DNA of 64,000 nt, taken from NCBI GenBank assembly GCA_023439305.1, contig JAEXOO010000043.1, forward strand, positions 1 through 64,000, in the 5' to 3' direction. The stretch comes from Pseudomonadota bacterium. Lineage in GTDB: Bacteria > Pseudomonadota > Gammaproteobacteria > Burkholderiales > Burkholderiaceae_B. A program made the translations under genes and the position numbers. Each line of letters opens with the position of its first letter. The stretch's first letter is position 1. The notes beneath the pieces were generated by a model. It was given only the letters and a program-made list of their open reading frames with translations, ran no database searches and was not told the origin of the DNA. Shown one piece after another: positions 8,334 to 15,860 of the stretch.

Positions 8334-8710
8334 CGATGAAATTTGTGGGAAATAAGCTGCTGCTCAAACAGGGCGAGACATTCAATTTTTCGGGCGCTGT
8401 GCTGAATAAACGCAGTGCCACGCCCATTGAAACCCTGGGGCTGACGGTCCGCTCTCAGATCCGGCGATGCAATGCTGAGCGCGACCTGATTGCTGATCTG
8501 GAGTGCGCCTGGCTGGATCCGGCCGCCGCTGTGGTCAGCATCCATTACTCAGGGGACTCGGCGTCCTGGCCGCCGGGCAACGCGCTGTGGGACGTTCAAC
8601 TGATCGACCAGTCTGGCCAGGTGCGGATCACCGATTCTGTGGAGCTGGTGATTGAGCGTCATGTCACCCGCAACGCCGCGGAGGGAGGCCATGGAACCCC
8701 TGGTCTTTAA
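8330..8710 (+). CDS. Conserved phage tail-region protein, unknown fold
   Basis: About 126 residues starting MTMKFVGNKLLLKQGETFNF. ATG 8330 overlaps the previous stop in ATGA form; a second ATG lies two codons on. The layout (a polar Lys-Gln-Gly-Glu-Thr-Phe strand, then alternating beta strands with 'SIHYSGDSASWPPGNALWDV') is that of a small immunoglobulin-like N-terminal domain as found in upper-baseplate or fibre-anchor proteins. I do not recognise a named family. The next gene overlaps its 3' end by 20 bases. Confidence 0.6.
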   Translation: MTMKFVGNKLLLKQGETFNFSGAVLNKRSATPIETLGLTVRSQIRRCNAERDLIADLECAWLDPAAAVVSIHYSGDSASWPPGNALWDVQLIDQSGQVRITDSVELVIERHVTRNAAEGGHGTPGL

Positions 8711-8882
8711 TCTCGCGCCGGCCCTGGAGCCGGTTGTGTTCATCCTGCAGTCTGCTGACTGCGAGGTGCGGTTCGAGCAGCCAGAAAGCAGCATTTTGCT
8801 TGAAATCGCGCCATCCCTATTCATCAAAGACGAGGACGATCAGACCGACTTCCTCGGGTATTACAACCTCGCAAAAGGATAG
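8691..8882 (+). CDS. Small phage tail-region protein, unknown
   Basis: A 63-residue acidic protein (MEPLVFNLAPALEPVVFILQ...). The start at 8691 is set by a strong GAGGGAGG ribosome site. It overlaps the preceding gene and ends 5 bases before the next, so it belongs to the tail operon. No motif is recognised. Confidence 0.55.
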   Translation: MEPLVFNLAPALEPVVFILQSADCEVRFEQPESSILLEIAPSLFIKDEDDQTDFLGYYNLAKG

Positions 8883-8887
8883 AAATC

Positions 8888-9382
8888 ATGTCTTTGTCTG
8901 CAAACGTCGTTGCTCTGGCCCAGGCCATCGGCGTGGATATCGGCGCCATCAATGCGCGTATCGGCACACTGAGTACGCTCACCACCACGGAAAAAAGCAA
9001 TCTGGTTGGCGCGCTGAACGAGGTGCGCTCCAAGCTGCTGACCGTCGAATCGACGGCGAACGGTGCGGCACGTATCAACGATGCCGCCAAGGGCGCCGCG
9101 ACGACGTACTCCAGCAACAAAATCGAGTCGTTTGTATCAGCCAAAATCGCCGAGCTTGTAGATGGCGCGCCCGCGACCTTCGATACGCTCAAGGAAATTG
9201 CCGATTACATTTCCTCTGATCAGACGGCAATGGGAGCGCTTACGACGGCTATCAACAACCGGGTGCGGTTTGATGCTGCACAGACGCTGACAGGCCCTCA
9301 GCAGGCACAGGCCTGCGCCAATATCGGGGTGGGGAACCCCGAGACGGACTTCGTCGCCTCCTACACCACCGCCAAGGCCTGA
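8888..9382 (+). CDS. Tail fibre/attachment protein, N-terminal helical type
   Basis: A 164-residue protein rich in Ala, Ser and Thr. The stretch 'LSTLTTTEKSNLVGALNEVR' followed by 'ELVDGAPATFDTLKEIADYI' is a common module of phage tail fibre shafts and collar proteins, seen many times in Burkholderiales and enteric prophages. It probably trimerises. It ends 2 bases before the next fibre gene. Confidence 0.7.
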   Translation: MSLSANVVALAQAIGVDIGAINARIGTLSTLTTTEKSNLVGALNEVRSKLLTVESTANGAARINDAAKGAATTYSSNKIESFVSAKIAELVDGAPATFDTLKEIADYISSDQTAMGALTTAINNRVRFDAAQTLTGPQQAQACANIGVGNPETDFVASYTTAKA

Positions 9383-9384
9383 TT

Positions 9385-10125
9385 ATGCTGATCGACCGTA
9401 TAAGGCTGTTCTGCTCGGCGGTCGGTGCAGACGTCAAGGCGCTCTGGGCAGCGGTGAACGGAAAAATGCCTCGGCGCGGCCTGTATGTAAACCATGGCAA
9501 TTTGACAGAGCGCCGCTATTACCTGATCGGTCGGATCACCAATAACAACGGTTCGTTTCGTGTGAAAGGCCTGATAGGCGGGCACGACATCAACACGCAA
9601 GGCGGTGGCGCGGTGGATCTGTCGATTCATTCGCGTGCTGGGATTATTCCGATTGTCGGGTTCGTCGCTGGAAACATGGGCCTGCAGGACTTGCAGGTCT
9701 ACAAATCGGCAACCAACGAGGTCTTCATTTACCTGGTGTCCGGGCAATACGGCCTGACGGATCTGGAATACAGCGAAACGCTGGGCGGCACAGTGTATTT
9801 CTCACCGGGGTATTCACTGGATACGCCCGCCGAAACATTGATTTTCTCGGCCGCTGCGGTGGCCCCTGGGCTGGGGCGCGTCAGGATGATTGGCGGCACC
9901 CAGGTTCCGCCCAGCACTGCAGGCAGCGCCGGGTTCAACCTCCCTCCAGGCAGCGCAGTGTCGTCCCCGCGCGACGGTGACCTCTGGTCTACGCCGGCGG
10001 GCCTGCATTTCCATATGAACGGCGTCACGCAGGTATTGGGCGCCAGGCCAGCCGTGTTCGGATTTTCTGGCCAACCCAACGCGCAAGGTCTGGGTCGCGG
10101 GCTGTTCCGCGACAACGCCTATTAA
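9385..10125 (+). CDS. Putative tail fibre / receptor-binding protein
   Basis: A 246-residue, beta-rich, Gly-rich protein. Residues about 30-165 look like a receptor-binding head (RRGLYVNHGNLTERRYYLIG ... GHDINTQGGGAVDLSIHS), and the end has a repeated PxxFGFSGQPNAQGLG turn. It follows the short fibre protein and precedes a strong terminator that closes the baseplate-fibre run. No exact family is recognised; the role is inferred from position and composition. Confidence 0.55.
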   Translation: MLIDRIRLFCSAVGADVKALWAAVNGKMPRRGLYVNHGNLTERRYYLIGRITNNNGSFRVKGLIGGHDINTQGGGAVDLSIHSRAGIIPIVGFVAGNMGLQDLQVYKSATNEVFIYLVSGQYGLTDLEYSETLGGTVYFSPGYSLDTPAETLIFSAAAVAPGLGRVRMIGGTQVPPSTAGSAGFNLPPGSAVSSPRDGDLWSTPAGLHFHMNGVTQVLGARPAVFGFSGQPNAQGLGRGLFRDNAY

Positions 10126-10147
10126 TTTTTTGTTCTGAATCACAGCA

Positions 10148-10171
10148 GCCGCCTTCGGGCGGCTTTTTTTT
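10148..10171 (+). terminator. Rho-independent terminator after first fibre genes
   Basis: GCCGCC-TTCG-GGCGGC followed by T8. It separates the 9385-10125 fibre gene from the next fibre plus chaperone pair. Confidence 0.88.
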
Positions 10172-10185
10172 ATGGGGTATGAATA

Positions 10186-10863
10186 ATGCCAGCAGTCAAT
10201 TTCTTCGACGCCTTCACCTACAAATGGGCTCAGGCGGGGACCGCATTCAACTGGGACGATGCTCAGTACAAGCTGGGGTGGAGCACTGTTGGGTCTGTGC
10301 CGCCTTCCGTTGAGCAGTTCAACCGCGTTCATCAGGTGGCGGATGAAAAAGCCAACTGGTTGTTCGATCTGATTCAAACTGCGGCGACAGCCAAAGGCAT
10401 CACGTTGGCGGCTGCTGACCTGCAGGGGCTCTTGAAAATTCTGAATGAGACAGCGCCGGCCGCGTCAGAAAGTAAAGCTGGGATCGCGCGCATCGCAACC
10501 ACAGCGCAAGCGCAAGCGCAGACCGACAACACCACGGTGATCACACCGAAAAAGCTCTCTGATTCGTTTTCGGGCGGCAACCAGCTCAAGGCACAGACAG
10601 GATTTCAGCGCCTGCCAGGTGGCCTGATCCTCCAATGGGGAAACTCAATAACAGCGGCCAATGGCACTGTTGATGTGGTTTTTCCGACTGCATTTTCGAG
10701 TGAGCTGTACCGATCCATCATCAACCCCATCGGCGACAACTTCACCGTTGGCCGTCAAAACAGTGCTGGTGTTACGGGATTCAACGTCAATATCGTTGTT
10801 GCCAGCACGGGTGCGCTGACGACGGCCGGAAAAACTGTTGGCTGGTATGCAATTGGCGTTTAG
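10186..10863 (+). CDS. Tail fibre protein with gp53-like C-terminal domain
   Basis: A 225-residue protein. The N-terminal part (residues 1-70) carries a conserved Trp-Asp-Asp-Ala-Gln-Tyr attachment motif. The middle has Ala/Gln repeats and the phrase 'DNTTVITPKKLSDSF' common in fibre shafts. The C-terminal 90 residues start with GFQRLPGGLILQWG, the hallmark of the gp53-like receptor-binding tip. The fibre chaperone gene follows directly. Having a second fibre after a terminator is typical of variable host-range cassettes. Confidence 0.8.
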   Translation: MPAVNFFDAFTYKWAQAGTAFNWDDAQYKLGWSTVGSVPPSVEQFNRVHQVADEKANWLFDLIQTAATAKGITLAAADLQGLLKILNETAPAASESKAGIARIATTAQAQAQTDNTTVITPKKLSDSFSGGNQLKAQTGFQRLPGGLILQWGNSITAANGTVDVVFPTAFSSELYRSIINPIGDNFTVGRQNSAGVTGFNVNIVVASTGALTTAGKTVGWYAIGV

Positions 10864-10875
10864 GAGCAACACACA

Positions 10876-11298
10876 ATGAACATTTTTTATTCTCCCTCCC
10901 AGCGTGGCTTTTACAGCGTTGAAATCAATGGCGACAACATCCCGGCTGATGTCGTGGAAATTACGGTGGACGAACATGCGGCGTTAATTGCTGGGCAAGC
11001 CGCTGGGCAGCGGATCGTGTCGGGCGCCGGCGGCAAGCCCATGCTGGCAGATCCGCCCGAGCCGACTGACGCTGAGCTCGCTGACTCTGCCCGCGCACAG
11101 CGCGATGCACTGCTCAGAGCCTCGGACTGGGTGGCGCTGCGTGCGATGGAGACGGGGACTCCCGTTCCTGCGGAGTGGGCGGCCTACCGTCAGTTGCTGC
11201 GTGACGTCCCCCAGCAGGAGGCGTTTCCAGTTCAAGTTGAATGGCCGCAGCCACCCGATGAGGCAGCGGCAAATGGTGATGATGAGGCGGCCGCATAA
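10876..11298 (+). CDS. Tail fibre assembly protein (Caudo_TAP-like)
   Basis: A 140-residue protein beginning MNIFYSPSQRGFYSVEINGD, followed by 'PADVVEITVDEHAALIAGQA' and a C-terminal helix with 'RDALLRASDWVALRAMETG' and 'PAEWAAYRQLLRDVPQQ'. These are diagnostic of tail fibre assembly chaperones, which fold the fibre encoded just upstream. The stop codon sits in the loop of the following terminator. Confidence 0.88.
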   Translation: MNIFYSPSQRGFYSVEINGDNIPADVVEITVDEHAALIAGQAAGQRIVSGAGGKPMLADPPEPTDAELADSARAQRDALLRASDWVALRAMETGTPVPAEWAAYRQLLRDVPQQEAFPVQVEWPQPPDEAAANGDDEAAA

Positions 11299-11310
11299 GC
11301 GGCCTTTTTT
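11289..11310 (+). terminator. Terminator overlapping the stop of the fibre chaperone gene
   Basis: GGCCGC-ATAA-GCGGCC followed by T6. The TAA stop of the chaperone lies in the 4-base loop, so coding sequence and terminator are merged. Confidence 0.8.
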
Positions 11311-11348
11311 ACGTCTGCCGCAATCGCGGCGCTTCACGGGAGACAGCC

Positions 11349-11807
11349 ATGCCGACCGTTATCAAGGGGAAAAGAGTGGAACCAACAAGCGGAGCAGGTG
11401 CAGGTTGGGCAGCGGTGAAGGTGGCCATTGCGTTCGGGGCGCCGGCAGCGATTGCTGCGCTGATCGGCATGCTGATCATGCCGCCCAGGACAGTGCGCGA
11501 GTTCATCAGCCGCACGACGTGTACGGTGCTGAGTTCGTTCATCCTGGGGCCGCTGCTCACGATCTGGGTGATCACCTGGCAGCCGGGCCTGCTGGCCCAG
11601 GCCGTACAGGTGGCCGCCCATACCGGCGTCGCCGAGGATCTACACAGTCTCATGGGCCTGTTCTATGTGATGGGACCGTGCATGTTGATAGCCGGTCTCC
11701 CGGCCTGGTGGGTGCTCGGCGCCTGGGTTCGATGGGCGCAGCGTATGCAGGAACAGGGCATTCCGAACTGGGTTGCCGAAATGAAAGGGAAAATTTTGGG
11801 GAAGTGA
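11349..11807 (+). CDS. Putative holin (multi-pass membrane protein of the lysis cassette)
   Basis: A 152-residue protein with three predicted membrane segments (about residues 25-45, 62-80 and 105-125) and a charged C-terminal tail (RWAQRMQEQGIPNWVAEMKG). It starts at ATG 11349 with a GGGAGA ribosome site and lies directly before the endolysin and spanin genes, which is the usual place of the holin. It would time lysis by opening the inner membrane. No family signature is recognised, so the call rests on topology and order. Confidence 0.6.
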   Translation: MPTVIKGKRVEPTSGAGAGWAAVKVAIAFGAPAAIAALIGMLIMPPRTVREFISRTTCTVLSSFILGPLLTIWVITWQPGLLAQAVQVAAHTGVAEDLHSLMGLFYVMGPCMLIAGLPAWWVLGAWVRWAQRMQEQGIPNWVAEMKGKILGK

Positions 11808-11808
11808 A

Positions 11809-12423
11809 ATGCAAAAACTGATCGAAGTTATCACGGGCCTTCTGGCCCTTCTTTTTCGTCCGCAGGAAGTGGAGCCGGCACCGGCCGAGCCAAAACCGCT
11901 GCGCCGGTTGGCCTGGGGCCGTAAAGTCTCGCAGGCATTCCGCGAACGACTGTTCGAGATCTGCCAGATCCTGGGCGTCGAGCCGGACTATCTGATGGCG
12001 TGCATCGCGTTCGAGTCTGCGGAGACGTTCAGCCCGTCGATCCTAAATGCTGCTGGCAGCGGGGCGACCGGCCTGATCCAGTTCATGCCACCGACGGCTA
12101 AAGGCCTGGGCACGACAACAGCGGCCCTGGCAGCAATGACAGCCGAGCAGCAGCTCGAATATGTCCTGGCCTATTTCTGGCCGTACCGGGGCCGGCTCAA
12201 GACGCTGGCTGACGTTTATATGGCGATCCTCTGGCCAGCAGGCATCGGCAAGGCCGACGACTGGGCGCTGTGGGATCAGGCCAGCCGGCCCACGACCTAC
12301 CGCCAGAACGCAGGCCTGGATATGAACAAAGACGGCACGATCACGAAGGCTGAGGCGGCAGCCAAAGTGCTGGCCAAGCTGGAGCGCGGGCGCCAAGCGC
12401 AGTTTCTGTGGGAGGGCGTGTGA
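11809..12423 (+). CDS. Lytic transglycosylase-type endolysin with EF-hand loop
   Basis: A 204-residue protein. Residues 3-16 are hydrophobic (LIEVITGLLALLF) and may act as a short membrane anchor or signal-arrest segment. The SLT-type core has the Glu-Ser of 'ACIAFES' (likely catalytic E69), then 'SGATGLIQFMPPTAKGLG', the standard Gly-Leu-x-Gln-x-Met-Pro motif. Residues 171-182 (DMNKDGTITKAE) fit the 12-residue calcium-binding EF-hand loop at all ligand positions. Enzymes of this type cleave murein between MurNAc and GlcNAc. The stop overlaps the GTG of the i-spanin. Confidence 0.82.
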   Translation: MQKLIEVITGLLALLFRPQEVEPAPAEPKPLRRLAWGRKVSQAFRERLFEICQILGVEPDYLMACIAFESAETFSPSILNAAGSGATGLIQFMPPTAKGLGTTTAALAAMTAEQQLEYVLAYFWPYRGRLKTLADVYMAILWPAGIGKADDWALWDQASRPTTYRQNAGLDMNKDGTITKAEAAAKVLAKLERGRQAQFLWEGV

Positions 12424-12668
12424 TCACGAAGATCTGGAGTCGAATCGCAGGCTGGCTGGGCCTGCTGGGCGGCCTGGCCATCACCACTCTGGCGCTGCTG
12501 CAGGTCGGGCGGCGCCAGGGCAGGGCACAGGCGGAACAGAAACAAGAAAGACGAGCTACGGCCGACAAGGAGAAGGCGCGTGAAGTGGATGCGAAATTTG
12601 CTGGTATGGATGATGATGCTGTGCGGGAGCGTGCTCGCCAGCGGCTGCGCGACAGGGCCAAGAAGTAA
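12420..12668 (+). CDS. Rz-like inner-membrane spanin
   Basis: About 82 residues. GTG 12420 overlaps the endolysin stop (GTGA). A single N-terminal membrane segment (about residues 8-28, WLGLLGGLAITTLALLQVG) is followed by a highly charged helix (RRQGRAQAEQKQERRATADK...) that would span the periplasm as a coiled coil. This is the standard i-spanin design, and the out-of-frame lipoprotein nested at its end confirms it. Confidence 0.75.
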   Translation: MITKIWSRIAGWLGLLGGLAITTLALLQVGRRQGRAQAEQKQERRATADKEKAREVDAKFAGMDDDAVRERARQRLRDRAKK

Positions 12669-12801
12669 TTATTGTGATTTGGCCCTGCCTGCGTTTGAAT
12701 GGCATTCGGATGCGGAGATCGATACTACTCCGATTCGGCCATTAAGATACATCGAAGCGGTCAGTGATCGGCATGATCAACTGTGTCGTGAGAGCAGCTA
12801 A
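12580..12801 (+). CDS. Rz1-like outer-membrane lipoprotein spanin, nested out of frame
   Basis: A 73-residue protein starting inside the i-spanin gene in another frame. The signal segment MKWMRNLLVWMMMLCG ends in a lipobox-like Leu-Ala-Ser-Gly-Cys (Cys23), so the mature protein would be a lipoprotein of about 50 residues. The tail 'CDLALPAFEW' followed by a final Cys resembles phage Rz1-type proteins. The -3 position is Ala rather than Leu, a mild deviation. It joins the i-spanin to disrupt the outer membrane after murein hydrolysis. Confidence 0.7.
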   Translation: MKWMRNLLVWMMMLCGSVLASGCATGPRSNYCDLALPAFEWHSDAEIDTTPIRPLRYIEAVSDRHDQLCRESS

Positions 12802-13118
12802 TTCATGCGCACAGTGTTGTGATGGGCATATACCTTATCGCCTCTCTCGGGTCGTACAGGCGACGGCTGATCCTGAGCCCGGTAGCTTTCGAGGTCGCCT
12901 GACCAGAGCTTAAAGCCTAGGCAAGCACGCCACTTGTCTTGCTGATAAAGCCAATGCGTATGGCAAATCGCACAGCGATACAGGCTTCGAGTGCCTTGCT
13001 CGCCGAAATCCTCCTTTGGGGTCAACGCGTGCATGTTTATATGCCCGGGGGTACGCGGCCTTGATAACGGCAGGGTTTGGCACATGATGCACATGGTGCC
13101 TTGGTCTAGCTTTCCCAT
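12798..13118 (-). CDS. Small zinc-ribbon-like protein, unknown function
   Basis: A 106-residue protein with two Cys-x2-Cys pairs (CIMC at about 10-13 and CAIC at about 48-51) and several nearby histidines, a layout that suggests one structural zinc site. The AAGGAG ribosome site upstream of the start supports reality. It runs against the lysis genes and meets the spanin end to end with a 4-base overlap. I recognise no family; it could be a prophage accessory gene expressed in the lysogen. Confidence 0.5.
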   Translation of the reverse strand: MGKLDQGTMCIMCQTLPLSRPRTPGHINMHALTPKEDFGEQGTRSLYRCAICHTHWLYQQDKWRACLGFKLWSGDLESYRAQDQPSPVRPERGDKVYAHHNTVRMN

Positions 13119-13415
13119 TTACGTCTCCTTAGATAAGGGTGTTGCAGTGATGGTGCGGCCATGCGGTTAAACAGGTCGTGGTGACAAGCGCGTAATGTTT
13201 TCTTTCCTTCGCAATAACTTAGTCTAATAGCTTAAAAACCGCAGGCATTACAAAGTGTATCTTCTGTAATCAAGACGCTCTCTTGGTCAGGGCTGCCCCC
13301 GATCTCTCGCAGAGAAAATCTACCCGCTTTTATACTTTTGCTGAACTTCGTTCTTGTTTGAAATATTTCGGTTTTCCATACGACTACACTTGTGCCGGAA
13401 TGAACGGAGGAAAAT
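13119..13415. other. Intergenic stretch upstream of the iron permease-like gene
   Basis: About 300 bp, more AT-rich than the surroundings. It must hold the promoters of the divergent genes on each side. A weak promoter-like pair, TTGTTT at 13354 and CATACG about 17 bases on, precedes the iron permease-like gene. No Fur-box-like palindrome and no gene could be recognised. Confidence 0.35.
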
Positions 13416-13901
13416 ATGGAAAAAACCACTAAAGGATTTTCTACTGATAATCCGGCAATGGACGATAGCGAGCCTGACGATGGGCTGCCTTTGTTGGAGC
13501 CTTGTGCTCCAAACTCTGTGGACGGTATTTTTGATCGGTTTGCTAAGACAGTCACACGTTTCGCCGGATCGCCGGTAATGTTTTCCGCGGCTGTTCTTGC
13601 CGTCTTGACCTGGGCCTTGTCAGGCCCTTACTTTGACTTCTCAGAAACTTGGCAGTTAATCATCAACACTGGCACCACTATCGTGACTTTTTTGATGGTG
13701 TTTCTGATACAGCAGAACCAAAACAAAGACAGCAAGGCGTTGCATGTCAAATTGGACGAGTTGATACTGTCTCTGACCGACGCCAATGAAAGGCTGATTG
13801 ACGTAGAGGAACTGGACGAAAAACAATTGAAGAAACTGGAAGCCTATTATTCTTCGGTTGCCTTACGAGCACGAAAACGCCTGAACAAGAAGGACAACTA
13901 A
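13416..13901 (+). CDS. Low-affinity iron permease-like membrane protein
   Basis: A 161-residue protein. The cytoplasmic N-terminus leads to the 'FDRFAKTVTRFAGSPVMFSA' motif, then two membrane helices (about 52-68 and 80-100), then 'IQQNQNKDSKALHVKLDELI', the most conserved part of the low-affinity iron permease family. A helical tail follows. GGAGG lies 7 bases before the ATG. Transport activity of bacterial members is poorly documented, so the substrate is inferred from the family name only. The convergent neighbour is a ferritin-like protein. Confidence 0.8.
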   Translation: MEKTTKGFSTDNPAMDDSEPDDGLPLLEPCAPNSVDGIFDRFAKTVTRFAGSPVMFSAAVLAVLTWALSGPYFDFSETWQLIINTGTTIVTFLMVFLIQQNQNKDSKALHVKLDELILSLTDANERLIDVEELDEKQLKKLEAYYSSVALRARKRLNKKDN

Positions 13902-13923
13902 ACAAGGGCCCGAAGGCCCTTGT
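13902..13923. terminator. Hairpin between convergent genes
   Basis: ACAAGGGCC-CGAA-GGCCCTTGT, a 9 bp perfect stem with a CGAA loop between the stops of the convergent permease-like and ferritin-like genes. A weak T-rich run follows on the minus strand only, so it fits best as terminator of the ferritin-like gene, possibly acting on both strands. Confidence 0.6.
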
Positions 13924-13925
13924 GG

Positions 13926-14537
13926 TTACAGCATTTTATCCCTTTGTTGCTCCGCCCTGGAGGCGCCGATTGCAGTTTCAACCTGCTTCTGCTCTTCGGG
14001 TGGTGGCAGCACCGCAGGCAGCTTGAGTGATTGCAGCCAAAGCTCTCGGGACCACCCTTGTGTATGAAACAGGTGATGCCCCTCATCTTGGGCAACTGCG
14101 TCGTAAGCTTGCTTGAGCACATCCGCCAATTTTTTATCGCTATCTTGCTGCGCTACCAGGCCAATTAGTTGCCAGTTCATATGGTCTTTGGTCTCGGCTA
14201 GAATCACACACTCAGAGGCTACAAGCTCAGCTGCTGCGGGTGGGCCACTCTCGGCTGCCATTTTCATGGCTTTCACCAATGACCCCGCAATATGTTTGAG
14301 GACTTGTCGACCTGGACTCTGCTCTGCAGGATTCAGGCCCAGCTGCTCGAAGACACTCAACAAAACTCGCTGGTGAGTTAGCGTCTCTTCAAGGTAACCT
14401 TCCCATTCCTCTTTCAGGTCGGTATTGATTGCACAAGGGATTGCGGTCTTGTAGACCTGCTCACCCCCTAACTCAGTTTCTAGTGCTTGGTAAAGTAGCT
14501 CGTGTAACTGCTCTCGGTTGGCTTTCTTTGATGTCAT
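13926..14537 (-). CDS. Ferritin-like domain protein
   Basis: A 203-residue, mostly helical protein. Di-iron type residues are visible in a four-helix layout: 'ALETELGGEQVY' in helix 1, 'LEETLTHQ' (Glu-x5-His) in helix 2, 'SECVILAETKDH' in helix 3 and 'QDEGHHLFH' in helix 4. This is the ferritin-like/DUF892-type pattern. The C-terminal 35 residues are Pro/Gln-rich and look flexible. GGAG lies 6 bases before ATG 14537. It may store iron or guard against peroxide; the subfamily is not certain. Its convergent neighbour is an iron permease-like gene. Confidence 0.68.
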   Translation of the reverse strand: MTSKKANREQLHELLYQALETELGGEQVYKTAIPCAINTDLKEEWEGYLEETLTHQRVLLSVFEQLGLNPAEQSPGRQVLKHIAGSLVKAMKMAAESGPPAAAELVASECVILAETKDHMNWQLIGLVAQQDSDKKLADVLKQAYDAVAQDEGHHLFHTQGWSRELWLQSLKLPAVLPPPEEQKQVETAIGASRAEQQRDKML

Positions 14538-14739
14538 CGCTCACTCCAATGTCTGGTTTGGTTGGTGCTGCGTATCGATACGCTAAGACAAGAAGCAGCA
14601 TAAGATTCTTCAGTTTGCAAAGTAGCGTTACCGGCTGTTGTCGCGAAATACGCCGCGGCTAACAGCGGCCCTAGCTATTGCTGCCTATAGCAAGCACACT
14701 CACACGGATGCGGAATGAGACGAATAGAGCAGTGTTTTT

Positions 14740-15411
14740 TCAGAGAGCAGTCGGATGATCAGTGTTCGGCGCCTGGTACTTCACATTGCTCATCTGCCGC
14801 GTGACAGGGTGCCACTGGAACGCAGACTCGGGCCGTGCCGTGCTCAGCAATTCGAGCGCCGCCTCTACGCCGGTATCCGGTGACGTCCACTCGCGGGCCG
14901 CCTCGGGCGTCAGCACAACTGGCCGCCGGTCGTGTACATCGAGCATACCGCCAGCTGAGTCGTCTGTAACGATGGCAAACCCGTGCGCAACGTCATCGTC
15001 TTTCCCAGGCTGCCATGCCGTGATCGCAGCCATATAGATAGGGGCGCCATCTTTGCCGTGGATATACCAGGGCTGCTTGTCGCCCGTCTCGCCGGTCCAT
15101 TCAAACCAACCATCTGCAGGCACCAGAACGCGCCGGGCCAGCAGTCCGCGCCACATTGGGGACTTCTTCAGGATTGTGTCCAGACGGGCATTGATCACTG
15201 GCTGGCGTTTGTACCATTCTGGTTTGTAGCCCCAGAACAGGCGGCCTATCTGATCCTGGCCATCACCCAACTGATGCATGACCAGTGGCCGCGTGCCGGG
15301 TGGCACGTTATATTTCAGGCCACCGGCCAGATGCCCCAGGTCTCGGGCGTTCCAATTCATGGATTCCTCGTACTCAACAGGCTCACGAGCTTGACGAATT
15401 CGTCCGCACAT
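14740..15411 (-). CDS. SOS response-associated peptidase (YedK/HMCES family)
   Basis: About 223 residues. ATG 15411 is chosen over the GTG one codon upstream because it puts the catalytic cysteine at position 2 (MCGRI), as the family requires. Other conserved points are 'NARLDTI' (active-site Asn-Ala-Arg), 'VPADGWFEW' (with the catalytic Glu) and 'VHDRRPVVL' (with the His). HMCES proteins cross-link to abasic sites in single-stranded DNA and shield them. The gene lies 57 bp downstream of a small gene headed by a LexA box and is probably co-transcribed with it. Confidence 0.9.
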   Translation of the reverse strand: MCGRIRQAREPVEYEESMNWNARDLGHLAGGLKYNVPPGTRPLVMHQLGDGQDQIGRLFWGYKPEWYKRQPVINARLDTILKKSPMWRGLLARRVLVPADGWFEWTGETGDKQPWYIHGKDGAPIYMAAITAWQPGKDDDVAHGFAIVTDDSAGGMLDVHDRRPVVLTPEAAREWTSPDTGVEAALELLSTARPESAFQWHPVTRQMSNVKYQAPNTDHPTAL

Positions 15412-15468
15412 CACACACCTCCATTCGAACAGTTCACACTCGCATCTTGCGGTACAGCGCAGTGCCGA

Positions 15469-15858
15469 TCAATCGATCTGGTGGGCCGCTCGTCTTCTGC
15501 TAAGCGTATTGCCGATTTTCGCTCCCAGCCATTTCTTTTGCTCCTCCACGGTCATGGGTGGCAGCCCTTTATCGCCTCGCACTATGGACTCGTGCGTCAT
15601 CTGCTCAACGGCCCAGCGCTGGATGCACGGCTCAGAGATCATATCAACGACCCTGTCGGCGTCGTGGCCTAGGGTGTAGCCGCATGCCAAATTCAGCAAA
15701 TGCCCATGAGCCGTGATGAGGCGCTCCTGCAGCCGCCGCACCTCCCAGAGCAGCTGGCGCACCTCGGGGTAGGGTGCAGACGTCCACAACTGCCGGAGCT
15801 GGTCGTCTGTCAGCGGCTCAAGACTCGCGGTCTTGTCTTTAATGTCACCGTCTCTCAT
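15469..15858 (-). CDS. Conserved phage hypothetical protein under a LexA box
   Basis: About 129 residues from ATG 15858. The frame is open back to 15897, but those codons would include the LexA box. The protein is helical and charged, with a likely coiled coil at about 30-60 (DDQLRQLWTSAPYPEVRQLL...) and a C-terminal basic end (LSRRRAAHQID). No family is recognised. Its place upstream of the SOS-associated peptidase and directly behind a LexA site makes it a candidate DNA-damage-induced gene. The lack of a clear ribosome site leaves the start uncertain. Confidence 0.6.
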   Translation of the reverse strand: MRDGDIKDKTASLEPLTDDQLRQLWTSAPYPEVRQLLWEVRRLQERLITAHGHLLNLACGYTLGHDADRVVDMISEPCIQRWAVEQMTHESIVRGDKGLPPMTVEEQKKWLGAKIGNTLSRRRAAHQID

Positions 15859-15860
15859 GA

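Noticed and set aside
13232..13555. A 107-codon minus-strand frame over the start of the iron permease-like gene
   Set aside because: It overlaps a well-supported gene with a good ribosome site and has no recognisable domain.
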